A stretch of 64,000 nt of DNA, taken from NCBI RefSeq assembly GCF_036759925.1, contig NZ_JAPKIB010000003.1:62001-126000 (forward strand), read 5' to 3'. Origin of the DNA: Kluyvera sp036759925 (GTDB lineage Bacteria > Pseudomonadota > Gammaproteobacteria > Enterobacterales > Enterobacteriaceae). The translations under genes and the position numbers were made by a program. This document shows positions 15,185-23,450 of the stretch, one piece after another; positions within the stretch are counted from its first letter, which is position 1, and every line of letters starts with the position of its first letter. A model generated the notes under the pieces. It was not told the origin of the DNA. It saw only the letters and a program-made list of their open reading frames with translations, and made no database searches.

Positions 15185-16027
15185 TTACTCGCCAGCGGGG
15201 AAATCGGTCGATGCCGCCAGCGCTTGCTGCGTTTCAAAATCGGCAACGCGCGCGCGCAGCGTCGATATGGTGCTTTGCAGCGCCTGCGAGCCCAGTACCA
15301 TGCGCAGCGGGGCCGGATTGACCTCCACGCTTTCAATAATGCGTGCCGCCATCCGCGCCGGGTCGCCCGGTGCCTGACCGTTCGCCGGGTCGAGCATCTT
15401 AAGGAAGCTATGCGCTGGTGTCGCATCGTATTCCGGCATCAGGGTCGCGACCTGCGCGCTGCCGTAGCGGAATTCGGTGCGCGCACCGCCGGGCTCGACG
15501 ATGGTCATTCCGATACCAAACGGTGCCACTTCTTGCGCCACGGCTTCGACAAAACCTTCAATGCCCCATTTGGTGGCGTGATACATTGAGTTTCCGGCGA
15601 AGGCCACCTGGCCGCCGTAGGAGGAGATCTGAATCACTCGGCCACCGCCCTGGGCACGCAGATGCGGCAGCGCGCTGCGGATAAGCTGGATAGAACCCAG
15701 CAGGTTGGTATCAATCATTTGCTGCACCTGCGCGTCGTTCAACTCTTCCGCCGCGCCAAACAGGCCGTACCCGGCGTTGGCAATCACCACGTCAATGCGG
15801 CCAAAGCGTGCCCAGGCTTCATCCACCACCTGACGCACCGCCGCGCCATCGGTGACATCCAGCAGCGGTGCGCTGAAGGTCTCTGGCCAGGCGGCCAGCA
15901 GGTCTTCCACCTTCGCCGTGCTGCGCACCGTGCCAATCACGCGTTCACCGCGCGCCAGCAGCTGCTGCGCCATTTCACGACCAAAACCGCTGCTTACGCC
16001 TGTAATAAGCCATGTCCGCTGATCCAT
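15185..16027 (-). CDS. Short-chain dehydrogenase/reductase (classical SDR)
   Basis: 280-residue NAD(P)-dependent oxidoreductase. The cofactor motif TGVSSGFG is at residues 9-16 and the NAG motif at 84-86; the catalytic residues are Ser135/136 (ISSYGG), Tyr149 and Lys153 (YHATK). The arrangement fits classical SDRs acting on alcohols or ketones. Arg31 and Arg36 after the first strand (ERVIGTVRS) suggest NADPH preference. It is transcribed away from the LysR gene at 16196 and toward the efflux gene, probably as an operon with it. The substrate is unknown; many relatives next to LysR genes reduce aldehydes or quinone-like compounds. Confidence 0.9.
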   Translation of the reverse strand: MDQRTWLITGVSSGFGREMAQQLLARGERVIGTVRSTAKVEDLLAAWPETFSAPLLDVTDGAAVRQVVDEAWARFGRIDVVIANAGYGLFGAAEELNDAQVQQMIDTNLLGSIQLIRSALPHLRAQGGGRVIQISSYGGQVAFAGNSMYHATKWGIEGFVEAVAQEVAPFGIGMTIVEPGGARTEFRYGSAQVATLMPEYDATPAHSFLKMLDPANGQAPGDPARMAARIIESVEVNPAPLRMVLGSQALQSTISTLRARVADFETQQALAASTDFPAGE

Positions 16028-16143
16028 AAATCCTCCCGCTAACCGTTGATATTTGCGCCGTCAGGCGTTGTCGCCCCGCGTTTCGATGCCGTGATTATCC
16101 GCCGTAGATTATTACCAGTATATGAATTTATCCTGCTTTCAGA

Positions 16144-16162
16144 ATTCCAATTTTGGATATAA
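16144..16162. promoter_or_regulatory. LysR-type operator candidate and -10 element between SDR and LysR genes
   Basis: The perfect palindrome TCCAATTTTGGA (16146-16157) is followed at once by GATATAAT, a consensus-like -10 for the LysR gene. A dyad at this divergent position is the usual site of LysR autoregulation. Confidence 0.5.
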
Positions 16163-16195
16163 TAGCCAGTAAACCCTTAATCATCAGGCCACACC

Positions 16196-17101
16196 ATGCT
16201 CGATAAACTTGATGCGCTGAAAATTTTCTGTACCGCCGCGCAGACGCTCAAATTCCGCGAAGCCGCCACTCAGTTGGGCCTCGCGCCACAGCAGGTCACT
16301 CGCGGCATCGCTGAGCTGGAAAGCCAGCTCGGCGAGATGCTGTTTCTGCGTAATACCCGACAAATTAAGCTCACGCCGTTTGGTCAGCAGTTCTGGCCTA
16401 AAGCCGAGCGGCTGCTGGCGGAGAGCGAAGCGCTGTTTGCCGAAGGCCAGCAGCGTAATGAGCAGGCCATGGCGGGCAAAGTGCGTATCACCCTGCCCCC
16501 GCTGTTTGAGAACCGGGATATTATCTGTCAGCTTCTGCATCAGCTGTCGGGCTACCCGGAGATTGCCATCGAGTGGCATAACACCGGTCGTCACCTGAAT
16601 ATTATTGATGAGCAGATTGATATTGGCATTCGTATTGGCGCGGTGCCGGATAATCGCTATATCGTCAAAACGATCCGCCCGGTCGGGGTGCAGATTGTCG
16701 CCGCGCCAGCGTTAATCCAGCGGCTGGGCGAACCCGCTGACCTCAAAGCGCTGCAGCTTCACTACCCGCTGAGCGCGCTCAGCAACAGCAATTCCGGCCG
16801 CGTCTGGCCGTGGCAGTTTGCTAACGACAACAGCTTCTTCCCGACCAACCCGGCGTTTGTCGCGTTCGATATCGACAGCGAGCTGGCGGCGGCGCTCGCC
16901 GGGCGTACCGTTAGCCAGTTGGCGGATATTACCGTGCGTCCGTTCCTGCAGCGCGGCGAACTGGTGAATTTGCTGCCATCGCTAAACTATCAGCCGTGGC
17001 AGCTCTATATATTTCGCCCGCATCTGCCGCTGCTCCCCGCCCGCGTGAGGCTGGTGTTCGATCTGCTGACGCAGATCCTACGCGAGCATTTCGCGCATTA
17101 A
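16196..17101 (+). CDS. LysR-family transcriptional regulator
   Basis: 301 residues. The N-terminal winged helix-turn-helix (residues 1-62) reads LDALKIFCTAAQTLKFREAATQLGLAPQQVTRGIAELESQLGEMLF-like throughout, and the C-terminal periplasmic-binding-protein-like effector domain (90-300) belongs to the CrgA/DsdC-like branch acting on small redox or aromatic ligands. It diverges from the SDR-MFS pair 168 bp away and most likely controls it. An ACC-ATG start in good context is used; an upstream start would enter the operator. The effector is unknown. Confidence 0.9.
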   Translation: MLDKLDALKIFCTAAQTLKFREAATQLGLAPQQVTRGIAELESQLGEMLFLRNTRQIKLTPFGQQFWPKAERLLAESEALFAEGQQRNEQAMAGKVRITLPPLFENRDIICQLLHQLSGYPEIAIEWHNTGRHLNIIDEQIDIGIRIGAVPDNRYIVKTIRPVGVQIVAAPALIQRLGEPADLKALQLHYPLSALSNSNSGRVWPWQFANDNSFFPTNPAFVAFDIDSELAAALAGRTVSQLADITVRPFLQRGELVNLLPSLNYQPWQLYIFRPHLPLLPARVRLVFDLLTQILREHFAH

Positions 17102-17114
17102 GCCAGGTACAGCG

Positions 17115-17762
17115 TTATGACTTCGCGGTTTCAGCAAGAAACTGCGCCAGAACCGCATTGGCATTAGCCGCCATGTCCGCAGAGCACGTCGCTGCCAGCA
17201 CGGCGATAAACGCCTGAAGTTGCTCTGAGGTGATACCGTTATGGTGACTGATGGCAAAGTGGCTTTTCAGCTGGCTTTCTGCGCCGGGAATGGCGGCCAG
17301 CGCAGAAATCGTCGCCAGTTCACGTGCCGGCCAGTCCAGCACATCGCGCTGGAAGATATCGCCAAACAGATGCGCTTTCAGGTAGGTATCGATAGCCGGA
17401 GCAAAATCAAACAGCGGCCCGCTCACCGCTCTGCCCACCAGCGCCGTTTGGGTATCACGCCCGGCGGCCAGACTATCCCATCCCGCTGCCGCTGGGGTGG
17501 CAGCCTTACCTTCTTCATCGACAATGCCCTGCGCCTGACGCGCGTTCATCACCGACATAAAGCAGCCGAGGCCGTTAAGGCTGCGCGGGAAACCACAGTA
17601 GGCATAAAGCTGAACCAGCACTTCTTTGATCTCATTCACGGTCAGCCCAGCGTCCAGCCCTTCATGCAGCGCGGTGGTCAGTCGGGTCATGTCACCGCAG
17701 GCGGTCAGCGCGGCAATGGGGATCATCGCCTGCTGACGGTCATTTAATGGGTTTTGCATCAT
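17115..17762 (-). CDS. Carboxymuconolactone decarboxylase-family protein
   Basis: 215 residues with two CMD/AhpD-like helical repeats. The first has LTACGDMTRLTTALHEGLDAG and the conserved VLVQLYAYCGFPRSLNGL; the second (about 130-205) has LDWPARELATISALAAI, then SHFAISHHNGITSEQLQAFI. The family includes 4-carboxymuconolactone decarboxylases and AhpD-type peroxidase reductants. The redox CxxC of AhpD is absent, so AhpD activity is unlikely. Two adjacent ATGs exist; the second sits better behind AAGAGG, and the longer form is given. A perfect hairpin (GGGAGCC/GGCTCCC, 17775-17792) lies just upstream in the leader. It belongs with the nearby reductases in a probable detoxification cluster. Confidence 0.85.
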   Translation of the reverse strand: MMQNPLNDRQQAMIPIAALTACGDMTRLTTALHEGLDAGLTVNEIKEVLVQLYAYCGFPRSLNGLGCFMSVMNARQAQGIVDEEGKAATPAAAGWDSLAAGRDTQTALVGRAVSGPLFDFAPAIDTYLKAHLFGDIFQRDVLDWPARELATISALAAIPGAESQLKSHFAISHHNGITSEQLQAFIAVLAATCSADMAANANAVLAQFLAETAKS

Positions 17763-17892
17763 TGCCTCTTCGAAGGGAGCCCGCAGGCTCCCGAATAAAC
17801 GGGTAAATGGGAAAAGTATAGAGCGTTAACGTGAGGTTGATTAGTTGGTGAAATCAGAACTGGCCTATGAGCCAGTTTCATGAATACCGTCG

Positions 17893-18879
17893 CTACCGGC
17901 CAGAGAAACGCAGTACCTCCGCCGGATAGCGCTCGCCCTGAATCTCAATATTGGCGTCGGCGATGCACTTAAGATCCTGCGCATCGAGCGTGAGGTTCAG
18001 CGCACCGATATTCTCCTCAAAGCGGATCTGGCTGCGGGTACCAAACAGCGGCACGATCCACGGTTTTTGCACCATCAGCCATGCCAGCGCCACCTGCGCC
18101 GGGGTGGCGGCATGTTTGTCGGCAATCTGGCGGATAAGCGTAACCAGTTGTTGATTGCTGGTGCGGGCGGCATCGGCAAAGCGCGGCGTGTGGGCGCGGA
18201 TATCGCTACTGTCGAAGACCGTGGAGGCGTCGATTTTCCCGGTCAGAAAACCTTTGCCCAGCGGACTGTAGGGAACCAGCCCAATGCCCAGCGCTTCCAG
18301 CGTCGGCAAAATCTCACGCTCCGGTTCGCGCGTCCACAGGGAATATTCGCTTTGCAGCGCCGCCAGCGGCTGTACCGCGTGGGCCCGTCGGATAGATTCA
18401 GCGCTGGCTTCCGACATGCCAAACCAGCGTACCTTCCCTTCGGCAATCAGATCCTGCACCGTTCCTGCAACCTCTTCCATGGGCACGTCCGGGTCAACGC
18501 GATGCTGATAGTACAGGTCGATATAATCGGTCCCCAGACGCTTCAGGCTGCCTTCTATCGAGCGGCGGATCTGCTCCGGACGGCTGTTGACGCCCCCGCG
18601 ATGCTCGCCGGTCTGCTGATCGATATCCCAGCCAAATTTGGTGGCGATTTTGACCTGATGACGAAACGGCGCAAGCGCCTCACCGACCATCCGTTCGTTG
18701 GTCCAGGGGCCGTACACCTCGGCGGTGTCGAAGAAATCCATCCCCCGTTCAACCGCATGGCGGATCAGCGCAATCATCTGCTCGCGGTCCGGTAGCTCGC
18801 GGGCTTTGCCATAGCCCATGGCGCCAAGCGACAGCGCCGACACCTCAAGCCCTTGCCCTAACTGACGTTTTATCATCAT
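17893..18879 (-). CDS. Aldo/keto reductase
   Basis: 328 residues, a TIM-barrel NADPH-dependent reductase of the AKR superfamily (YakC/YajO-like branch). The catalytic tetrad is visible: Asp in FFDTAEVYG, Tyr in the same motif, Lys in IATKFGW and His in YYQHRVD. The cofactor region near the C-terminus is IVPLFGTRSQIRFEENIGAL. The ATG at 18879 follows GGAGGAGAGG; the longer frame would overlap the preceding gene. It is 13 bp downstream of a flavodoxin-fold reductase, and both are divergent from a LysR regulator, forming a probable regulated reductase operon for electrophilic carbonyls or quinones. Confidence 0.92.
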   Translation of the reverse strand: MMIKRQLGQGLEVSALSLGAMGYGKARELPDREQMIALIRHAVERGMDFFDTAEVYGPWTNERMVGEALAPFRHQVKIATKFGWDIDQQTGEHRGGVNSRPEQIRRSIEGSLKRLGTDYIDLYYQHRVDPDVPMEEVAGTVQDLIAEGKVRWFGMSEASAESIRRAHAVQPLAALQSEYSLWTREPEREILPTLEALGIGLVPYSPLGKGFLTGKIDASTVFDSSDIRAHTPRFADAARTSNQQLVTLIRQIADKHAATPAQVALAWLMVQKPWIVPLFGTRSQIRFEENIGALNLTLDAQDLKCIADANIEIQGERYPAEVLRFSGR

Positions 18880-18892
18880 ACCTCTCCTCCGT

Positions 18893-19420
18893 TTACGCCG
18901 CGCGCAGTTCGGCGGCAAAACGTGCCTGGAACTCGCTCAGCTTATCTTTATTGCGGGCCGCCACCTCATAAAACGCCAGCGGCGGGCGGTAGTCCATGCC
19001 CACATAGCGGGCGCTGGCTTTCATAGGGGTGAGCACCTCTTCCATGGTGCTGTTGAGCAGACCTTCATGGGAATAGGTGAACTCACTCGCCCCCGCTGTG
19101 GTAACAATTTGTAGTTGTTTCGCTTTCAGCGCCTCGCCGCCGGGACCAAAGGCCCAGCCGTAGGTCCAGACCGCATTCAAATAGGCTTTGAGCATCGGCG
19201 TCAGGTTGAACCAGTGGGTAGGATAGAGGAACACCACCCGGTCAGCCTCCGCATAGGCTGCCTGCTCTGCCGCCACGTCGATGGCCGCAGGGTTATCACC
19301 GTACAGTGCTTCCAGGTTACGTACCGTCACATTTTCCGCCTCTTCGGCGGTCTGCTGCAGCGCGTGGATCGCGCGGGATTGAGAGAAATAAGGATGGGAA
19401 ACCACCACCAGCGTTTTCAT
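18893..19420 (-). CDS. Flavodoxin-fold NAD(P)H:quinone oxidoreductase (KefF/MdaB/NQO-like)
   Basis: 175-residue FMN/FAD-dependent enzyme. The flavin phosphate-binding segment VVVSHPYFSQSRAIHALQ is at the N-terminus, and the family motif FLYPTHWFNLTPMLKAYLNAVWTYGWAFG (about 64-92, split by helix) closely follows the KefF and NQO1-type signature. TTAGASEFTYS forms the next flavin loop. It reduces quinones or similar acceptors by two electrons, avoiding semiquinone radicals. It is first in a two-gene unit with the aldo/keto reductase and divergent from the LysR gene at 19563. No KefC channel gene is nearby, so it is not KefF itself. Confidence 0.9.
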   Translation of the reverse strand: MKTLVVVSHPYFSQSRAIHALQQTAEEAENVTVRNLEALYGDNPAAIDVAAEQAAYAEADRVVFLYPTHWFNLTPMLKAYLNAVWTYGWAFGPGGEALKAKQLQIVTTAGASEFTYSHEGLLNSTMEEVLTPMKASARYVGMDYRPPLAFYEVAARNKDKLSEFQARFAAELRAA

Positions 19421-19498
19421 ATGTCGATGACCTTGTCGTGTTTATCTCGAATGACACGCAGTATGCGACGAGCTATTGCTAACTTTAATAGGCCTTAT

Positions 19499-19517
19499 GG
19501 TTGATGTACTTTCAACC
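19499..19517. promoter_or_regulatory. LysR-type box between the reductase operon and its regulator
   Basis: GGTTGA-N7-TCAACC is a perfect 6-bp dyad fitting the T-N11-A LysR box. It is centred in the 142-bp divergent gap, with AGGCC repeats flanking it. It is the likely site for the adjacent LysR protein. Confidence 0.65.
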
Positions 19518-19562
19518 TAAGGTTAATAATAAAGGCCATTACCCCTGCTATCGGAACCGGAC

Positions 19563-20516
19563 ATGGACCTTTCTCAGCGCGTGCGCGCCATTACTTCGTT
19601 TATCGATGCCGCCGATGCAGGCAGCTTTGCCGCCGCCGCGCGGCTTCAGGGCGTGAGCGCCGCCGCCATCAGCAAAAACATCGCCGGGCTGGAGCAGGCG
19701 CTGGGGGTTCGTTTAATGAACCGCACCACCCGCAAGCTCAGCCTGACCGAAGAAGGGGCAGCCTTTTTACAACAGGCGCGCATCGCCATTGAGGCACTGG
19801 ATACCGCCGTCGATACGGTCGTGGCCGGGAAAATGGAGACGCGGGGGCACGTGCGCATCTCCACCAGCGCGGCCTTTGGGCGCGAACAACTGCTGCCCGC
19901 CCTGCCGGGGCTGCGTCAGCGCTATCCTGGCCTTTCCGTTGAGGTGGATTTTGACGATCGGGTGACGGATATCGTCCGCGATGGCTACGATCTGGCTATC
20001 CGCGGCGGGCGCATTGTCGATTCGTCGCTGATTTCCCGCCCGGTCTGTCTGTTGAATATGGTGTTGGTGGCTTCACCGGCCTACCTGGCGGAGTGTGGCA
20101 TACCAACCACGCCGGACGCGCTCAGGCATCATCATCTGATCGCCCGTCGCTTTCTCGGCGGCAAAGTGTCGCCCTGGAACTTTCACGCGCCCGATGGCAG
20201 CCTGATAACGCTGGAACCGGACGCCGCTGTTGTCACCCTCTCCGCCCCCGAAGCCCAGCTTCAGGCGGCGCTGCTGGGCCTGGGAATTGCACAAGTTGGC
20301 GTTCATCACGCGCTGGCGCATCTGCAAAGCGGGCAGCTAAAAACGCTGCTCTTCGGGCAACACGATAGCGGTAGCTATGAAATGGTGATTCAGTACCCGC
20401 ACCGGGCGCTGGTTGCGCCGCGCGTCAAAGCCACCGTCGAATACCTGCTGGAGACGTTCCGCCAGGATCCCAGGCTGCATTTCCCCGTTGCCAGACTGGC
20501 GGAGTTTGCGGCATAG
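19563..20516 (+). CDS. LysR-family transcriptional regulator (CrgA-like)
   Basis: 317 residues. The winged helix-turn-helix (1-63) contains FIDAADAGSFAAAARLQGVS and LMNRTTRKLSLTEEG, typical of the CrgA/AaeR group. The effector domain starts near GHVRISTSAAFGREQLLPAL and includes VDFDDRVTDIVRDGYDLAIRGG. Members of this group next to reductases respond to quinones or electrophiles and activate divergent detoxification genes. Position and the palindrome at 19499 support control of the flavodoxin-like and aldo/keto reductase genes. The ligand is unknown. Confidence 0.9.
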   Translation: MDLSQRVRAITSFIDAADAGSFAAAARLQGVSAAAISKNIAGLEQALGVRLMNRTTRKLSLTEEGAAFLQQARIAIEALDTAVDTVVAGKMETRGHVRISTSAAFGREQLLPALPGLRQRYPGLSVEVDFDDRVTDIVRDGYDLAIRGGRIVDSSLISRPVCLLNMVLVASPAYLAECGIPTTPDALRHHHLIARRFLGGKVSPWNFHAPDGSLITLEPDAAVVTLSAPEAQLQAALLGLGIAQVGVHHALAHLQSGQLKTLLFGQHDSGSYEMVIQYPHRALVAPRVKATVEYLLETFRQDPRLHFPVARLAEFAA

Positions 20517-20584
20517 TCCAGGATAGATATATTCATCACACAAATACTGCATTTCATGCCGCATTTTCGGCATTTCATTCCCGT

Positions 20585-20607
20585 TTTCAGGCCGTTAATG
20601 CCTGAAA
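20585..20607. other. Perfect hairpin between LysR and permease genes
   Basis: TTTCAGGC and GCCTGAAA with a 7-base loop lie 69 bp after the LysR stop and 55 bp before the permease start. No T-run follows, so an operator or a weak 3' end are both possible. Confidence 0.4.
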
Positions 20608-20661
20608 TGTCTGATGGGCGATAAAAAGGCCTACAGTAGCGTTTATTTACAGGTGTGCCCT

Positions 20662-21963
20662 ATGCCGAAGTCTCTGTTTCAACGTGAAAACCTGTTGTCC
20701 GGGTTTCAGTGGTTCTTCTTTATTTTCTGCAATACCGTGGTGGTCCCGCCAACGCTGGTTTCCGCTTTCCATCTGCCCAACAGCAGCCTGTTGATGCTGA
20801 CCCAGTACGCGTTTCTCAGCACCGCGGTCGCCTGTTTACTGCAGGTCTTTTTTGGCCACCGCCGCGCCATTATGGAAGGGCCAACCGGCTTATGGTGGGG
20901 TACCATTCTGACCATCACCCTGGCAGAAGCCTCGCGCGGCACGCCGCTGAACGATATTGCCAGCAGCCTGGCGGTGGGAATCGCCATCTCTGCGGTATTG
21001 ACCATTATTATCGGCATCAGCGGCCTCGGTAACCGCCTGTCGCGGCTGTTTACCCCGACGGTGATGGTCGCTTTTATGCTGCTGCTGGGCACGCAGCTCA
21101 CCACCATCTTCTTTAAAGGGATGCTGGGGCTGCCGTTTGGTATCGCCAAATCAACCGTCGGCCTGCAGCTTGCACCGTTCGCCATTTCGACGGCCATTAT
21201 GTTGTTCGTGATTGGCCTGATTATCTTCTTACCTGCGCGCATTTCCCGCTACGCCCTGCTGATTGGCACGGTTGTCGGCTGGCTGGTGTGGCGCATCTGC
21301 TTTGGCCCGTCAGCCAACTCCTTCGGCGAACTGCACTGGCAGCTGTTCCCGCTGGGCAGCCACGGTACGCTGTCGCCAGGGATTATTCTCACCGCGGTTA
21401 TCACCGGTCTGGTGAATATCAGCAATACCTACGGCGCCGTGCGCGGTACCGATGTGTTCTACCCGCAGAGCCCCGCCAACAGTACGCATTATCGCCGCAG
21501 CTTTGTGGTTTCCGGGGTGATTACTCTCGTGACCGTACCGCTGGCGGTGATCCCTTTCTCGCCGTTCGTCTCCTCCGTGGGGCTATTAACTCAGACCAAC
21601 GACAGCTCGCGAAAATCCTTTTTCTACGGTGCGCTGCTGTTCCTGCTGGTCGCCATCGTGACCCCGCTAACTCGCTTCTTCTGCGCTATTCCGTTAGGCG
21701 TCAGCAGCGCGGTGATGCTGGTCTCTTATCTGCCATTATTATATTCCAGCCTGGTATTTAGCCAGCAGGTGAAATTCACTTCGCGGAATATCTATCGTCT
21801 GGCACTGCCCTTATTTATTGGGCTATTTTTAATGAACCTGCCGCCGATATATTTACAGGATGTGCCGCTCACCATTCGTCCGTTGTTAAGTAATGGCTTA
21901 TTGATGGGGATTTTGTTATCCGTATTGTTAGATAATATTATTCCGTGGGATCGTTTTAAATAG
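20662..21963 (+). CDS. NCS2-family purine/uracil permease, YbbY-like
   Basis: 433 residues with about 12-14 membrane helices, strikingly similar to E. coli YbbY. Shared motifs are ENLLSGFQWFFFIFCNTVVV at the start, HRRAIMEGPTGLWWGTILTITLAEASRGTP, LVNISNTYGAVRGTDVFYP and LLSNGLLMGILLSVLLDNIIPW at the end. NCS2 proteins import nucleobases by proton symport; the YbbY substrate is not firmly known. The start at 20662 follows AGGTG and matches the YbbY N-terminus; an upstream in-frame GTG-type start is unlikely. E. coli ybbY sits in the allantoin cluster, which is absent here. A PurR-like box lies downstream before the peptidase gene. Confidence 0.9.
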   Translation: MPKSLFQRENLLSGFQWFFFIFCNTVVVPPTLVSAFHLPNSSLLMLTQYAFLSTAVACLLQVFFGHRRAIMEGPTGLWWGTILTITLAEASRGTPLNDIASSLAVGIAISAVLTIIIGISGLGNRLSRLFTPTVMVAFMLLLGTQLTTIFFKGMLGLPFGIAKSTVGLQLAPFAISTAIMLFVIGLIIFLPARISRYALLIGTVVGWLVWRICFGPSANSFGELHWQLFPLGSHGTLSPGIILTAVITGLVNISNTYGAVRGTDVFYPQSPANSTHYRRSFVVSGVITLVTVPLAVIPFSPFVSSVGLLTQTNDSSRKSFFYGALLFLLVAIVTPLTRFFCAIPLGVSSAVMLVSYLPLLYSSLVFSQQVKFTSRNIYRLALPLFIGLFLMNLPPIYLQDVPLTIRPLLSNGLLMGILLSVLLDNIIPWDRFK

Positions 21964-22093
21964 CTATTCCTGCCGCTCCCCGATACACCGGGGAGCACAC
22001 GCGCCTTCAGCTTCACTCACCGCTTTACATGCCAGCGTAATGTGCTATTAATAAGTATAGTTGTATGGCAAGTGATTAATTCAAAAACACATA

Positions 22094-22109
22094 ACGCAAG
22101 CGTTTCCTG
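22094..22109. promoter_or_regulatory. PurR-like operator upstream of the peptidase T-like gene
   Basis: ACGCAAGCGTTTCCTG resembles the PurR consensus ACGCAAACGTTTNCNT at most positions. It is located about 95 bp before the peptidase T-like start and downstream of a purine-permease-like gene. LacI-family proteins other than PurR could also bind such a dyad. Confidence 0.45.
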
Positions 22110-22202
22110 TTGCATAAGAGAGAACGGTAAGAAGCTTTTATCCCTTCCACAAAGATGTGAATAAAGTGTTTCTTTACGTAACCAAATAATAGGCAAATCG
22201 TA

Positions 22203-23450
22203 ATGAAAAAACGTATTGATAGCGACAAAATAACAAAAACATTCCTCGAATATACCTTAATTAACACCACCTCCGTTCCCACTAGTCAGAATTTACCGAG
22301 TAGTGATAATCAATTTAAACTCGCCCAACACGTCGCCAATCAATTTGCTCATCATACTGGCGTTACCGTTGATATAAACCATCACGCGATCACCACCATT
22401 ACGCTTCCGGCGAATATCGCCAACGCCCCATCCATCGTCTTCTTCGCACACCTCGATACCGCGCCTGACCATACCGGCGATACCCATGCTATTCGCGTGA
22501 ACCAGTACGACGGGCAGGCTATCATCCTGCCGGGCAGCGGCGAACGCTTCTCACCCGACAACCACCCGGAGCTGCTGGATTACATCGGCCAGGATCTCAT
22601 CACCACCGATGGCACCAGCCTGCTGGGAGCAGATGACAAAGCGGCAATCGCCGCCGGTGCCGAAGCACTGCAGTATCTGATTGCCCACCCGGAGGTGCCG
22701 CACGGCGATATTCGTCTGGTGCAGCTGCCGGATGAAGAGATTGGTATTCGCGGGGCAAAAGCGTTGGACGTACAAGCGCTGAACGCGGACTACGGTATCT
22801 GCCTCGACTGCTGCGGCGTCGGCGAATACGTGATTGAAAACTGGTACGCCGGTAGCGCGCAGATTACGGTTAAAGGCACCACCGCTCACCCGATGAGCGC
22901 GAAAGGCAAACTGGTGAACGCGCTGTGTATCGCCACGGAAGTGATTACCGCCCTGCCGCCAAAAGAGCGCCCAGAGCACACCGAGGGCCGCGAAGGCTAT
23001 TACTGGCCGCACAAGCTGACCGGTGATACCGCCAGCGCCACGCTGGATATCGCTATCCGTGATTTTGAAATCGACGGCTATCAGCAGCGTAAATCCACGC
23101 TGCAGGCGATTGTGGCCGACCTCAAACAGCGCTGGGGCGACGAGCGCGTCTCCATCACGCTGAATGATATTTACGACAACGTGAAGCCGAGTCTCGACAA
23201 ATCACCGGAGATTCTGGAAAACGTCAAACGGGCGATGCATAACCTCGGCATTACGCCAAAACCGCTGCTGATGCGCGGCGGCTACGACGGCAGCGTGATC
23301 ACCCCAAAAGGGCTGCCGACCATCAACATCTTTACCGGCGCACACAACTTCCACTCGACCAAAGAGTTTTTACCCGTCGAATCTCTGCGTCTGGCCGCTG
23401 AAATGTTGCTGGAGATGGTGGAACTGAGCACCAGTGAGGTTCGCGCGTGA
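22203..23450 (+). CDS. Peptidase T-like M20 metallopeptidase
   Basis: 415-residue M20 family, PepT (M20B) type. Di-zinc ligands are recognisable: FFAHLDTAPD (His83, Asp85), GADDK (Asp144/145) with the bridging Asp, the catalytic acid in QLPDEEIG (Glu178/179), DCCGVGEYVIENW for the next metal residue, and the C-terminal GAHNFHSTKEF histidine. PepT removes the N-terminal residue of tripeptides in the cytosol. It is clearly diverged from E. coli PepT (for example in the first 70 residues), so it is a paralogue, perhaps for another small amide. It is coupled to an MFS gene through a GTGA overlap, suggesting that the transporter imports its substrate. Confidence 0.85.
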   Translation: MKKRIDSDKITKTFLEYTLINTTSVPTSQNLPSSDNQFKLAQHVANQFAHHTGVTVDINHHAITTITLPANIANAPSIVFFAHLDTAPDHTGDTHAIRVNQYDGQAIILPGSGERFSPDNHPELLDYIGQDLITTDGTSLLGADDKAAIAAGAEALQYLIAHPEVPHGDIRLVQLPDEEIGIRGAKALDVQALNADYGICLDCCGVGEYVIENWYAGSAQITVKGTTAHPMSAKGKLVNALCIATEVITALPPKERPEHTEGREGYYWPHKLTGDTASATLDIAIRDFEIDGYQQRKSTLQAIVADLKQRWGDERVSITLNDIYDNVKPSLDKSPEILENVKRAMHNLGITPKPLLMRGGYDGSVITPKGLPTINIFTGAHNFHSTKEFLPVESLRLAAEMLLEMVELSTSEVRA